From Larix sibirica (taxonomy: Eukaryota > Streptophyta > Pinopsida > Pinales > Pinaceae), in assembly GCA_004151065.3 (NCBI GenBank), contig NWUY0300135953.1:1-11668 (forward strand): a DNA stretch of 11,668 nucleotides, given 5' to 3'. A model generated the notes under the pieces. It was not told where the DNA came from and did no database searches. It saw only the letters and a list, made by a program, of their open reading frames with translations. Made by a program: the position numbers and the translations under genes. This document shows positions 1 through 8,550 of the stretch, one piece after another; the first letter of the stretch is position 1, and each line of letters opens with the position of its first letter.

Positions 1-48
1 ATGTCCAATTTTCTGATATGCTGAGTTGTTGATGTCTCCCACACTAAG

Positions 49-185
49 TCAATTTTTATGACCTGAACAAACCCTAATTCCACAACTTGTTTTTCCTCCT
101 TGGTGATTACTTGTGGATGGCCTATTTGCAGATATGCCTACTTGCATTTCCAACTCTCAATTTTTATGACCTCCACAAACCTTAC
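49..185. repeat. Dispersed direct repeat, 108-bp spacing
   Basis: The 16 bases TCAATTTTTATGACCT occur at 49-64 and again at 157-172. Similarity continues for about 13 more bases as variants of ACAAACC. This looks like an old local duplication inside the intron. No function is evident. Confidence 0.6.
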
Positions 186-630
186 CCTGACAAACTTGAA
201 TTTCTCTTTTTGGATCTGAATGCTGATGTCTATTTTTCCGAAGTCCAATACACAGCCATTTTTGGCTATGTGAAGTAAGCCTTAAAGGTCTCTTTACAAG
301 ATTTGAATTTGTGTAGTGACCTTATCAACTCTGCTACATGCTTTCAGTGTATCTTTCTGTCCATTTTCTGCATGTGCTTTTCCTAACACAGCACCACCTT
401 TGTGAATGATTTCTTGCAATGGGGAAATCTTGGCAAGGAACTTTCAGTAACAGTTTTCAGCAGTGGAAAGAAGAAGATTTCTGTCGAGTAACAGATTCAT
501 CTCAGCGTCAACAGATTTTTGTTGTCACCAAACATAATCTTTTAATACTCAGATTTCTTCAATGCAAAATTTCTTTAATCACCTTCCATAAAATCATCCC
601 ATTCTCATGACTGCAGAGATCAACCTGAAA

Positions 631-641
631 CTATGATACCA
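631..641 (-). other. Possible Ty1/copia primer-binding site (antisense)
   Basis: On the minus strand this reads TGGTATCATAG. It matches 10 of 11 bases of the initiator-tRNA-Met-complementary primer-binding site common in plant Ty1/copia elements (TGGTATCAGAG). If real, an LTR would lie at higher coordinates (about 645 upward) and the element body at lower coordinates, all antisense to the phosphorylase gene. I could not find a second LTR copy or recognisable gag residues, so a chance match is quite possible. Confidence 0.3.
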
Positions 642-1190
642 CTTTTTAATGAGCACACCTGTTATCATGCCTTGGGCACAGAGTTTAGATCTGAACTTGA
701 TAACAAATGCATTTGTTTTTACCACAGCAGAAATGGGTGTAAACTCATGAATCTAACATGCAATATTTAAAAGTTAAAATGCATTGCATCAAGATAACCA
801 TAGTTGCATATAAATTAAGTCTACAAATCCAAAAACAACAACCCATGAACTTCACACCATTTAACAGAATACTTATCTTCAAAAATTGCAATAAACTGAT
901 TGCTTGATTAAGATTCACTAGCCAACCATAGGCTATTCCTCAAGCAGAGACACTCCCAAACCAAGCGCATTATGTGAACATCGCTTTGTAGCTCTGAACA
1001 AATGCACCAGTGATAGTCTCAAGTTTCAACAGAGAACAATTGCAATCTAGCCAAACAAAAACCTTGTTGACCCCAACCAGATCAGAGGAGAGCAATCATG
1101 GCCCAATCTAGAGGACATTCCTACCAACAGCATTGGGCACTCTCTGTAGGTCAAGTAGGTTAAAGATACGAGTCCTATATAGAATGTCGC

Positions 1191-1253
1191 GATTGAGACT
1201 AATGTCTACTACTGTAGTGTCAGTGATTGGGACTAATGTCTACTGCTGTAGTG
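1191..1253. repeat. Tandem duplication of 29 bp, 34-bp period
   Basis: Two copies, 1191-1219 and 1225-1253, have the form GATTGRGACTAATGTCTACT followed by RCTGTAGTG and differ at two positions, both G/A. A 5-base spacer separates them. It is intronic with no evident function, and the low divergence implies a fairly young duplication. Confidence 0.8.
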
Positions 1254-2131
1254 AGTTACTGCCTCTGCATTCATTCTTTCGCATTCATCCTCCATGCGAA
1301 TGGTAGAACCAACTACCTACAATTTCCAAGGCTGAGGTATGAAACATCTCTCCAAGGGTGTGTGCAGCTCAAGTTTGTTAGGGATCAAGGTACCTCAAGG
1401 CCACACAGGTATGTTAGAGCTCCATGTACTAGGCAAATCAAAATGTGGTATTGCAAAACCTGAAGCTGCTGTGTAAAATATGACTTGCACAAAGACTCAA
1501 CCCAATGACTAAAACAAGGTTTAATCATAAAAATGCATTTATAGTTGGCTTAGGCGATTAAAGACATACAAATAATTGGTGCCTTGGGGATGCTCAATCC
1601 TTCCACCTATTCTTGCAATTCATGGTTTTTCAATATTACAATATTTTTTCAAGTCTGTTAATAGAGTCATCAGTGTGTAGTATAAAAAGATCTATCTAGA
1701 GTCATCCCTTGGCCAAATTTTGGTTAATTGTGATATTGCATGTGCAAATTTGTTTACTGATCATTATCTGTGATCCATTTTTATGAAGAATATTTTTCTC
1801 ATAGCTGAAATCTTTTGCGAGTGTCAAACTTTAATAGGATTCAGGTGTGTCCTACTCCTAAAGTGTCTGAAATGCCCGTTCTATATCTGCCCTTTGCAGA
1901 ATTGTTAATTGTATTTTCCTGCCATTATGTAGAGTAGGGCAACTTAAACAGGGGTATCCTTCATGGGCCACGTGCAACAATCTTTATGGCTATATATGTT
2001 AGTTGGGTTGCATGTGATCAAATTTTTCCATTTGTTAGGTTTCTTCTCTTTCTGATTACTATTGTGGTAGTTTATGTAGCATTTTAAGTATCCTAAGATA
2101 ATAAATGTTAGTTGTTTATTTTCCTTTGCAG

Positions 2132-2599
2132 TTCATCAAGGAAGTCATTGCAAAGAATGCTAAGAGTAGTACAAAGGATCTTAAAGAATTGGAAAACAAG
2201 ATCAGAGAAATGAGAATCCTGGAGAATGATGATTTTCCAGAGTCTGTAGTGCCAGTATTTTCTGACCTCCGGAAAGAGGAAGAAGCTGCTAAAGAAGCTA
2301 AAGCAGCTAAAGAAGCCAAAGCTAAAGAAGCCAAAGCTGCTAAAGAAGCAGCTAAAGAAGCCAAAGCTGCTAAAGAAGCTGTAAAGGACAAATCTGAGGC
2401 AGTAGATCCTGAACCCAAAGCTCAGCTCAAGTCAGAAGATGACAAGGGATCTAAAATCAGTTCCAAGGATGTGATTGTTAAACCAGCTAAATTGGTACGC
2501 ATGGCTAACCTATGTGTTATTGCTGGCCATTCTGTTAATGGTGTAGCTGAAATCCACAGTGAAATTGTGAAGAAAGAGGTCTTCAGTAATTTTTATGAG
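2132..2599 (+). CDS. PHS1: Phosphorylase exon A (carries the L78-type insertion)
   Basis: 156 codons, phase 0 at both ends. The acceptor CAG is at 2129-2131 and the donor GTAATA starts at 2600. Residues 1-32 resemble the conserved segment ending in [10 protein letters not shown]. Residues ~33-120 form the plastid-isoform insertion, starting with an acidic/proline stretch, then Ala/Lys/Glu repeats at 52-83, then a mixed charged Ser-rich tail. From ~121 the conserved core resumes with [20 protein letters not shown]. In known plastidic enzymes the insertion of roughly 80 residues sits between the two halves of the protein, is surface exposed, and has been linked to proteolysis and phosphorylation. 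An ATG at 2105 lies in the intron and is not a start. Confidence 0.93.
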
Positions 2600-5553
2600 G
2601 TAATATATCTTTCCCTTCTTGTTCAATTTATTGTGTTTTTCATTTTACGTAGGGCTGTGAGGAACTGCTTTTATGATGATCTAGTCCTTCAAAGTTAAAA
2701 AAATCTATGCAGAAAGGAGGCCTGCACCACCATATAGTTAGTCCCAAGTTGCAGAGGGAGTTGTAATAAATTTAATGATATCACATTTTTTGAGTAGCAG
2801 AAATATTTGGCTGTATACAGGAAATTTAGCTATATGTAGCTTATTTTGAAATCGTTTTGATACTAGATGTGGCCTGAAAAGTTTCAAAATAAGACCAATG
2901 GCGTAACTCCCAGGCGATGGATTCGATTTTGCAACCCTGAATTGAGTAAAGTTATCACTAAGTGGCTTGGAACAGAAGATTGGGTTCTTAAGACTGAACT
3001 ATTAGCAGAGCTTCGAAAGGTCAGATCCACTTATTTTGTTGGTAATTTTCACTGCAATAAGTTTTTGTACTTGCGTCAATCTACCTCTCGCATGTGTCTT
3101 AACAAATAAAAACTCTCTCCTGGATTTCAGCTTAGAGGCTGACAGTTCAAATTTGTGCAGTTTGCTGATAATGTAGACCTACAAGAAGAATGGCGGGCAG
3201 CAAAAAGAGCCAACAAAATGAAGCTTGTCTCATATATTAGAGAAATAACAGGATATGTGATCAGTCCAGATGCCATGTTTGATGTACAGGTAGATTATCT
3301 AGGCAAATGTTTTATTTAATTTACGGAGAATGGTACAGCACTAGTGAGAAGTTATGAGACAATCATGGGACATTGGTTGGCATTAAATATGATATTTTTT
3401 CTGCAGGTTAAACGTATCCATGAGTACAAGCGTCAGCTCTTAAATATTTTGGGAATTATATACCGATACAAGAAGATGAAGGAAATGACTCCAGAGGAGA
3501 GGAGAGCAAAATTTGTCCCTCGTGTATGCATATTTGGAGGCAAAGCCTTTGCAACATATGTGCAGGCAAAAAGGATAGTGAAACTGATAACAGATGTTGG
3601 AGTTACAATCAATCACGACACAGAGATAGGAGACTTGCTAAAGGTCTCTGCTCCTATCTGTTTTTATGACATGTCTGCATGATTTATTTCTTGATTTCAG
3701 AGATGCAAATAATGCTTGCCGTTTTTCTCCCTAGCCAAGAGGACAATCCAGCTTGGTGAATCTTATTAGTAGCTCAACCCGTGTATCTGAGTCTTTCAGA
3801 CCATACGATGAATTCAATTTTTACCAGCCTAAAACATTTCAAGAGAATAAATTATAATATTATATTTCCAACCATTTAAATGCTGCTTTTCATGCAATTT
3901 GCTGAAGTCTTACTTCCTTTTGAACTGTACTGATCATGCTATCATGTATTGGATATCTGTATTATCAACATTGGAACATATTCTGATTTTTTGCACCCAA
4001 CCGCTTTCAGGTTATGTTGAGAAATATGCTTGAGAAAGACAGAAGCTGTGATTTTTATCTTTTGTAACACTTGGCAGAAATGCATGCCCTGTCTTTCTTG
4101 ATTGGCTCACATTCGAAAGTGTTTTGGAGGAAGGTGCCTTGGCAATTTCCTTCTGAAACAGCTTCTAAGAAGAGCTCGTAGTGGTCCAAGATGTCTTGTA
4201 GACATCTACCTTAGTGATTTGCCCTAACTAGCGGAAACTCATAACTGTAAATGTAATCTGCCTGTGTTGAAGGAAGGCTGGCTCTATCCTTGTGGTCCAT
4301 ATCTGTTTTCATTGGCTTTCCGATATCTATATTTGTTTGAGGTTTAAATAAATCTTATGTATCCATGCTTGCTTTTGAGTTAGCATGTTGCCATAATCTT
4401 ATTGGTTTTCTTAAGCTTACAAAAATTTTGTTTCCATTGTCGTTATTGTATCAATTTCTTTCCAAAGGCTTCTTGAGAGAGGAGATGAAACTAAGTCTGG
4501 TTTCTTGTTCCAGGTCGTTTTTATACCAGATTACAACGTAAGTGTTGCGGAAATGCTCATTCCTGCGACTGAGCTTTCTCAACATATTAGGTATTTGACT
4601 CTTGAGAAAACTCACCTGTTCTCTCGTTTTTCTACTACGTGCAAGATTCCATAACTGATGAAAACCTTTTCTGCGGTCAATGTATTTGATAATGTTTCTT
4701 TCAAAACTTTCTGCAGTACTGCTGGAATGGAGGCCAGTGGAACCAGCAACATGAAATTTTCAATGAATGGATGTGTCTTAATTGGGACGTTGGATGGTGC
4801 CAATGTTGAAATACGTGAGGAAGTCGGAGAAGAAAATTTCTTTCTGTTTGGTGCTCGAGCGCATGAAATTGTTGGACTTAGGAAAGAGAGAGTAGAAGGC
4901 AAGGTATATCATCTCTGACTCCTCAAGCTTTACAACAAAACAAATAGAAGGTGTTTCTTCTATATTTACTCTCTTCCAATTAAATTCTTTTTCCCTCGAT
5001 CTTTAGACACTTTCTTTTTAACTAAGAGGCTTGTAGTAGATGGGTAGGATGCTAGGATTTAGTAAAGATTAATATGGTCCTGCAAGTAATTAAAATTTAA
5101 CTGTACTTTTGCAACCAACTTTTCGGATGCAGTTCAAACCAGACCCAAGGTTTGAAGAGGCAAAAGCCTACGTCAAGAGCGGGGTGTTTGGAAAATATGA
5201 CTACAGTCCTTTGCTGGATTCTCTTGAAGGGAATGAGGGCTATGGTCGAGGTGACTATTTCCTTGTAGGCAAAGACTTTCCAGCATATATCGAATGCCAA
5301 GACAAGGTGGATGACGCATATGGAGATCAAGAGGTAAGTTGAAATTCCAGGCTTTACACAGAAATAACTGTTTCTTTAGATAATTGCTTGCATCTGTGCT
5401 ATACTATTATGTGTAACGTGCATCCATTTAATGCAGAAATGGACAAGGATGTCTATCCTGAACACGGCTGGCTCATACAAATTCAGCAGCGACCGAACTA
5501 TACATGAATATGCGAAAGACATATGGGGTGTCAAGCAAGTCCCATTACCCTAG
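2132..5553 (+). CDS. PHS1: Plastidic alpha-1,4-glucan phosphorylase (starch phosphorylase, L/Pho1 type), C-terminal part, spliced
   Basis: This enzyme (GT35 family, PLP-dependent) reversibly moves glucose between glucose-1-phosphate and the non-reducing end of alpha-1,4-glucans, acting in plastid starch metabolism. Eight exon segments, 2132-2599, 2867-3019, 3161-3289, 3407-3643, 4514-4590, 4717-4903, 5133-5333 and 5437-5553, join in frame to about 522 residues. All introns are GT-AG. The phosphate/PLP-site motif KRIHEYKRQ lies in exon D. The PLP signature [13 protein letters not shown] lies in exon F, with the cofactor lysine at 4754-4756. The C-terminus [16 protein letters not shown] and the insertion before VRMANL match the plastidic isoform rather than the cytosolic one, which lacks the insertion. 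The N-terminal half and transit peptide lie outside the window to the left. No frameshift or premature stop is visible, so the gene appears intact here. Family identity is very sure. The isoform call rests on recalled family features. Confidence 0.95.
2285..2380 (+). repeat. Coding tandem repeat: 32 codons of Ala, Lys and Glu only
   Basis: Every codon from 2285 to 2380 is Ala (16), Lys (10) or Glu (6). At DNA level, 2321-2350 and 2351-2380 are 30-bp copies differing only at the last base, each coding [10 protein letters not shown]. 2288-2320 is a related, slightly longer copy. The tract is net positive (+4) and has the composition of an alanine-based, salt-bridged helix. It lies within the plastidic-isoform insertion of the phosphorylase, which is mostly acidic in the angiosperm enzymes I recall. 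All copies keep frame (multiples of three). Confidence 0.95.
2867..3019 (+). CDS. PHS1: Phosphorylase exon B
   Basis: 51 codons, phase 0. The acceptor CTAG ends at 2866 and the donor GTCAGA starts at 3020. It encodes the conserved [18 protein letters not shown] core, which continues the FSNFYE end of exon A at the spacing the family requires. The start-like ATG is simply the first internal codon. Confidence 0.93.
3161..3289 (+). CDS. PHS1: Phosphorylase exon C
   Basis: 43 codons, phase 0, running from [11 protein letters not shown] to PDAMFDVQ. The acceptor GCAG ends at 3160 and the donor GTAGAT starts at 3290. Two further AGs at 3129-3130 and 3144-3145 are less likely acceptors: the first would bring an in-frame TGA, and the family alignment requires F-A-D-N directly after the exon B end. 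It has no ATG-led reading frame and would be missed by simple ORF calling. Confidence 0.92.
3407..3643 (+). CDS. PHS1: Phosphorylase exon D (phosphate/PLP-site residues)
   Basis: 79 codons, phase 0. The acceptor CTGCAG ends at 3406 and the donor GTCTCT starts at 3644. It begins with [16 protein letters not shown]. By family knowledge, the Arg (codon 3413-3415) and Lys (3428-3430) correspond to muscle phosphorylase Arg569 and Lys574, which bind the substrate phosphate and the PLP phosphate. The conserved [19 protein letters not shown] segment follows. All expected residues are present. Confidence 0.95.
3644..4513 (+). other. 870-bp intron between exons D and E
   Basis: This intron has a GT donor at 3644 and a TTCCAG acceptor ending at 4513, with T-rich filler between. 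I see no coding segment or recognisable element in it. It is the longest of the introns contained whole in the window; the other introns between exons A and H are 103-267 bp. Confidence 0.85.
4514..4590 (+). CDS. PHS1: Phosphorylase exon E
   Basis: 77 bp: 25 codons plus two bases. The acceptor CAG ends at 4513 and the donor GTATTT starts at 4591. It encodes [20 protein letters not shown] and then LSQHI. The last codon AG is completed by the T at 4717 to give Ser. This is the only exon junction in the window that splits a codon. Confidence 0.93.
4717..4903 (+). CDS. PHS1: Phosphorylase exon F (PLP-lysine signature)
   Basis: 187 bp. The acceptor CTGCAG ends at 4716 and the donor GTATAT starts at 4904. 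After the shared Ser it reads [18 protein letters not shown], which contains the family signature E-A-S-G-x-S-x-M-K-x-x-M-N. The Lys at 4754-4756 is the expected PLP Schiff-base lysine. The Glu, Ser, Gly and Thr upstream of it correspond to active-site residues of muscle phosphorylase. It then continues through [20 protein letters not shown]. Confidence 0.95.
5133..5333 (+). CDS. PHS1: Phosphorylase exon G
   Basis: 67 codons, phase 0. The acceptor GCAG ends at 5132 and the donor GTAAGT (consensus) starts at 5334. It runs from [20 protein letters not shown] through [20 protein letters not shown] to [11 protein letters not shown], a conserved C-terminal stretch of plant phosphorylases. Confidence 0.94.
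5437..5553 (+). CDS. PHS1: Phosphorylase terminal exon H
   Basis: 38 codons plus stop TAG. The acceptor TGCAG ends at 5436. It encodes [20 protein letters not shown] and then the C-terminus [18 protein letters not shown]. The length and ending agree with plastidic plant phosphorylases. It is too short and ATG-poor to be found as a free-standing reading frame. Confidence 0.94.
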   Translation, partial: KWTRMSILNTAGSYKFSSDRTIHEYAKDIWGVKQVPLP

Positions 5554-5880
5554 AATTATTCCCCTTTTTCTTCAACACCGGTTGTTTAATAAGAGTGCTG
5601 TAAAGGGGTGGGTGGTGACACCTAAATCAAGTAATTATGTGGCAATTTCATTGAAAATGAACATGCTGCCCTAGTCAATGAGTTGTCACAGTTCCGAAAC
5701 GCCGCCTTTTTACGAAGCTTTGTCTGGGTGCACTGATTCTAATCCAGTGCCATCTCTCGATTCACTGAAATTTTGGTAAAGAATAAAGCATGTAATAAAA
5801 ATAATCATAAAGGACATCTCCAGTTCCTTCCCGTAAATAGACACGTAAAAAGTTTTAAATGTATTTATAAAATAAATTTT
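5554..5880 (+). other. Probable 3'UTR of the phosphorylase gene
   Basis: This is non-coding sequence directly after the TAG stop. It contains AATAAA signals at 5782-5787, 5794-5799 and 5871-5876, with a TGTAA-type far-upstream element at 5791. The exact cleavage site cannot be read from sequence alone. Confidence 0.6.
5782..5799 (+). terminator. Polyadenylation signals (two AATAAA)
   Basis: Two canonical AATAAA hexamers (5782-5787 and 5794-5799) lie about 230-245 bases after the stop, a normal 3'UTR distance for plants. An alternative signal is at 5871-5876. Confidence 0.55.
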
Positions 5881-6110
5881 ATTAGCTGTTCTTATTATTC
5901 TGCTCTCTTATGCTGATATTTTATCTGGCAGCTTTGTAGACATTGATTTTCAGATTCCAGTTTGTATAGTCGGAAAAATTCAGCTGGTCGTCACAAATTA
6001 TTCTATTTCTTATGCACCTACATTTTGTTGCTTATGGATATCAGTATGTACTTTCTATTTCCCAAGACTTTGAGGTGGCAGATATGTTTGTGTGCGTGAG
6101 AGAGGCAATC
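5881..6110. other. Intergenic sequence downstream of the phosphorylase
   Basis: AT-rich sequence with no convincing reading frame. Small frames on both strands overlap one another and carry no motif. It ends at the proposed left boundary of the LTR-like block, whose flanking five bases (6106-6110, CAATC) would be one copy of a target-site duplication. Confidence 0.5.
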
Positions 6111-6710
6111 TGTTTGAACCATACAAAACCAATTAGAACATTCCAAGGGAATCGAAAGAAGAATGAAACTACACTGATACCTATAAATGATCAAGAGGTA
6201 TCGCTGCTTGTTTTTACACAAACAAGAGTAGACATGATTCTTTGAACCATACAAAACTAATTATGCCATCCTAAATCATAAAATTATTTTAAATGTTAAT
6301 TTTAAATGAGAACATTCCAAGGGAATGAAAAGAAAAATGAAACTACACTGATATGGAAGCAAAAATGCAACTACACTTATATTTATAAATTATGAAGAGG
6401 TATCGTTGCTTGTTTTTACACACAAGGGTAGATAGGATTACAATGACAGAGTGGAATCATACATTCATTAGATGATGCAATGTCTCATAACATAGTAGGA
6501 GAGGAGATGAGTAAGTTAGATAACTTACAAATACTTAACTAATAATTACTGCATTAATTATTATATTAAATGTCTCATTATTTTATTAGTGAGACAAGTT
6601 CTAATATGTCTAAGCTCTAAATATGATCATTATTTCTAACACTCTGAGACTTTATTATTTCTCCAAGTCCTAATGTATCTAAGCTTTGGATATGGCAATT
6701 ATCTCTAACA
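6111..6710 (-). mobile_element. Ty1/copia-type 3' LTR-like block with duplicated ends
   Basis: On the minus strand the block opens TGTTAGAGATAAT directly after a purine-rich tract and can be closed at GGTTCAAACA. This gives TGTT...AACA ends over 600 bp, as expected for a copia LTR. Both ends are duplicated inside the block. The opening recurs at 6641 (37 of 47 bases identical by eye, nine of ten changes transitions). The closing ~128 bp recur as 6113-6240 versus 6241-6434. Three hairpins lie in the middle (6511-6528, 6540-6563, 6571-6596). The 5' partner LTR is not recognisable in the window. Confidence 0.55.
6113..6434. repeat. Diverged tandem duplication
   Basis: Unit 1 (6113-6240) and unit 2 (6241-6434) both begin TTTGAACCATACAAAAC. 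They share AGAACATTCCAAGGGAAT (6135 and 6309), an AATGAAACTACACTGATA block, and GAGGTATCGYTGCTTGTTTT with ACACA. Unit 2 carries about 66 extra bases, including a partial internal copy of the AACTACACT segment. The pair forms the 3' (minus-strand) end of the LTR-like block. Confidence 0.85.
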
Positions 6711-6717
6711 CCCTTCC
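6711..6717 (-). other. Polypurine tract before 3' LTR
   Basis: The minus strand reads GGAAGGG immediately before TGTTAGAG. This is the usual position and composition of the plus-strand primer of an LTR retroelement. Confidence 0.5.
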
Positions 6718-7459
6718 ATAATTGGAATTTTACATAATTATTCAAAATATACAAAGACAAAAGCTTTGGATAAGCAAGATAAGATTTTCAAACAACCACT
6801 GGTAGTGCACTTATCCAGCAAGGTTAATGAAGTACAATTTATGTCATTATCCTTTTGTCTAACCATTGGTTCACTAACCAATGCCCATTGAATAGTCAAC
6901 TTTTCCACCATTGACCTAAACTTGCTTGTTCAACAACTCACCTCTACATCTTGGTGGTCCAACACAAATGTTATATTTGCTTCTTTAGGAAGCACCATTA
7001 TCTTCACCCTCGAGAGTTTTTTTTTACAACTTCATCTTCACCTTCCTTAAAGGTCTTTTCTTATGAATTACAACAAATAATGCATAATATACCTATTGTT
7101 TGGATCCTATTTTTTGTTGATTGTGGTTTTGTTTCAATAGTAACATCATCCAGGATTTCAATTTCTTAAGCTTTGTCTCACTAGACGCTTCTTTGGTCTA
7201 GGCATTATGCTTCAGTTTCAGTGCAATTACAACCATTTTTTTGTTGAACCAATAATGTATTCTCAACTTTTATCAACCATAATAAACCCTACACTTATAC
7301 ACCCATGGAAACTATCCAGTTGCTATTCTGATCAACAATAAAACACCTATTATTGCTGAAAATTTTCTAAGTGTAAATTAGGCTTCATTATACCAATTGA
7401 AAGTAGATTTTCCTCCAACCAAAGAACATAATAGATATATCTTAAGATTCATTACCTTC
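6718..7459 (-). mobile_element. Decayed interior of the copia remnant
   Basis: The sequence lies between the gag/protease fragment and the polypurine tract on the same strand. Reading the minus strand gives only short peptide stretches broken by many stops. I could not identify integrase or reverse transcriptase motifs. The ~740 bp are far too short for a full copia pol, so most of it is deleted or the element was non-autonomous. Confidence 0.45.
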
Positions 7460-7840
7460 TTACCTCTTAGTTTGAAATATGACATTTTCCTTTTCGCTAT
7501 CCTTGTTTTCTTCTCTACTAATCAACACAATAGAATCAAATTGAGATTTATCTTCTACAAAATCAACATTGTTAGTAAAATATCTAAATGTTTCAAAATC
7601 AACATACCAATCATCCCCACTACTCTTTGAATCCTTCTTTTTAACTATGAACTCGTAATTCTTCCTCGTGTTTAATGACATCATATTTTTGTTTTTTTTG
7701 AATTGCTTTGGGTTGTGTTTTTCATCCCACAATTGCTTTATGCAAACTTTGCTCATGTGCCCTAACTCGCCACAATAAAAAACTTTAAGGCTTTTCTACG
7801 TTTACGTAACTCATAAGAGTTACCGCTATATTCTTTGCTC
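7460..7840 (-). pseudogene. Ty1/copia gag zinc-knuckle and protease fragment, inactivated
   Basis: Read on the minus strand. A basic segment (7784-7830, RKRRKALK-like) precedes FYCGELGHMSKVC at 7742-7780. That is the C-x4-H-x4-C part of a CCHC gag knuckle, with Val in place of the first Cys and a frameshift just before it. About 45 codons on, at 7607-7609, WYVD begins the region that in copia proteins is the aspartic-protease motif D-S-G. Here the two residues after Asp (7598-7600) are Phe and Glu, so the catalytic triad is lost. The open frame ends at 7460-7462. Knuckle, spacing and W-Y-V-D order together make the family call good. Confidence 0.75.
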
Positions 7841-8487
7841 TAATACTACCAATGCTTTTAAACTTCATTGCCAGTGCTACCACAAAATCCTCATTCACAT
7901 TGTTATTCTCAAAGTGTATTTTCCATCAATGTTATTGCAAGAGATTAGTGCTCTATTGCTTGAATCTTAGAATCTTAGATTTTGATTGGAGCGTTGGGCC
8001 AATGAATTTCAACAATAGATATTGAATCCCTTGGCTTTACTTTAATTATCAACTCGGGGCTTGTATAAACTTATGAGGTGTTTGCACTATGTATGCAACT
8101 ACAAAGGCCTAACTTGAAACTAGTATTCTAAAGGAAATGCTCAACTTCAACAATGCACTCTTCTTAACCATTCATCTTGGTCTCGTGACCTTCGCCCCTA
8201 ACTCCTCTGACGATGTGCAAAGTAGATGGGTATCTTAGAGCCATTGTTTTGGGTTAAAGAGCTAAGTGAAGTGACTCCAATCAATGAAATGAATCTAGAA
8301 CCCTTACGCCACTACTAAGCAAATCAACTTTTACAACCTTGATGAAACATAGATTCAAAGAATGTATTGTGAGGTGTTGAACATTATAAATAAACCATGA
8401 CAATGAAGTTTATGTAGTAAAACATCACACAAGTTGTTTAATAGTAAAATCAATGTTGATAAATGTCAGAAAACACATAAACTAGTT
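7841..8487 (-). other. Possible decayed gag/leader sequence, otherwise unassigned
   Basis: This would be the upstream (5') side of the copia remnant on the minus strand. Open stretches are short and frameshifted. I cannot recognise a gag N-terminal domain, a primer-binding site or the 5' LTR. It may be the eroded gag start or unrelated filler. Confidence 0.3.
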
Positions 8488-8550
8488 AACTGTAATGTTA
8501 TTGTAGGAGTTTGTAATTTTATTACATAAGTTTGTAATGTTACTACATAA
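8488..8550. repeat. 21-bp minisatellite, three units
   Basis: Units 8509-8529 and 8530-8550 read GTTTGTAAT, K, TTAYTACATAA and differ at two positions. A third, more diverged unit precedes them at 8488-8508. It lies in AT-rich non-coding DNA. Confidence 0.8.

Larger units (their letters stand above)
1..2131 (+). other. Long intron (3' part) upstream of first visible exon
   Basis: No segment encodes the expected preceding phosphorylase sequence (the N-terminal catalytic half) in any frame I read, so this stretch is most simply the 3' part of an intron. It ends in a T-rich tract and a CAG acceptor at 2129-2131. The short reading frames here have no recognisable family motifs. It holds short direct repeats (49-185, 1191-1253) and a possible antisense retroelement primer-binding site (631-641). 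An intron of at least 2.1 kb is large for a small-genome plant and fits a large-genome lineage, which is inference. Confidence 0.7.

Noticed and set aside
419-610. 63-codon plus-strand frame in the left intron
   Set aside because: There is no family motif and no splice or start context. It overlaps the possible antisense retroelement leader.
1227-1463. 78-codon plus-strand frame in the left intron
   Set aside because: It starts inside a duplicated non-coding repeat and shows no recognisable domain. Its length is within chance expectation.
2116-2418. Minus-strand Ala/Ser/Leu-rich open frame opposite exon A
   Set aside because: It is a mirror of the Ala/Lys/Glu codon repeat. Low-complexity composition explains the lack of stops, and the plus strand is clearly coding.
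2600-2698. Extension of exon A frame to a stop at 2696-2698
   Set aside because: The added residues have no match to the conserved phosphorylase core, while splicing at 2600 to 2867 restores it exactly. It would only appear with intron retention.
4612-4902. Minus-strand open frame opposite exon F
   Set aside because: It is a shadow of the conserved PLP-site exon and has no motif of its own.
5097-5330. Minus-strand open frame opposite exon G
   Set aside because: It is a shadow of the conserved C-terminal phosphorylase exon.
6018-6254. Overlapping short frames on both strands
   Set aside because: They fall in the duplicated LTR-like block, with no motif and no conservation between the two duplicate units.
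8488-8550. CRISPR-like array
   Set aside because: The units are contiguous 21-bp copies without spacers, so this is a minisatellite, and the window is plant nuclear DNA.
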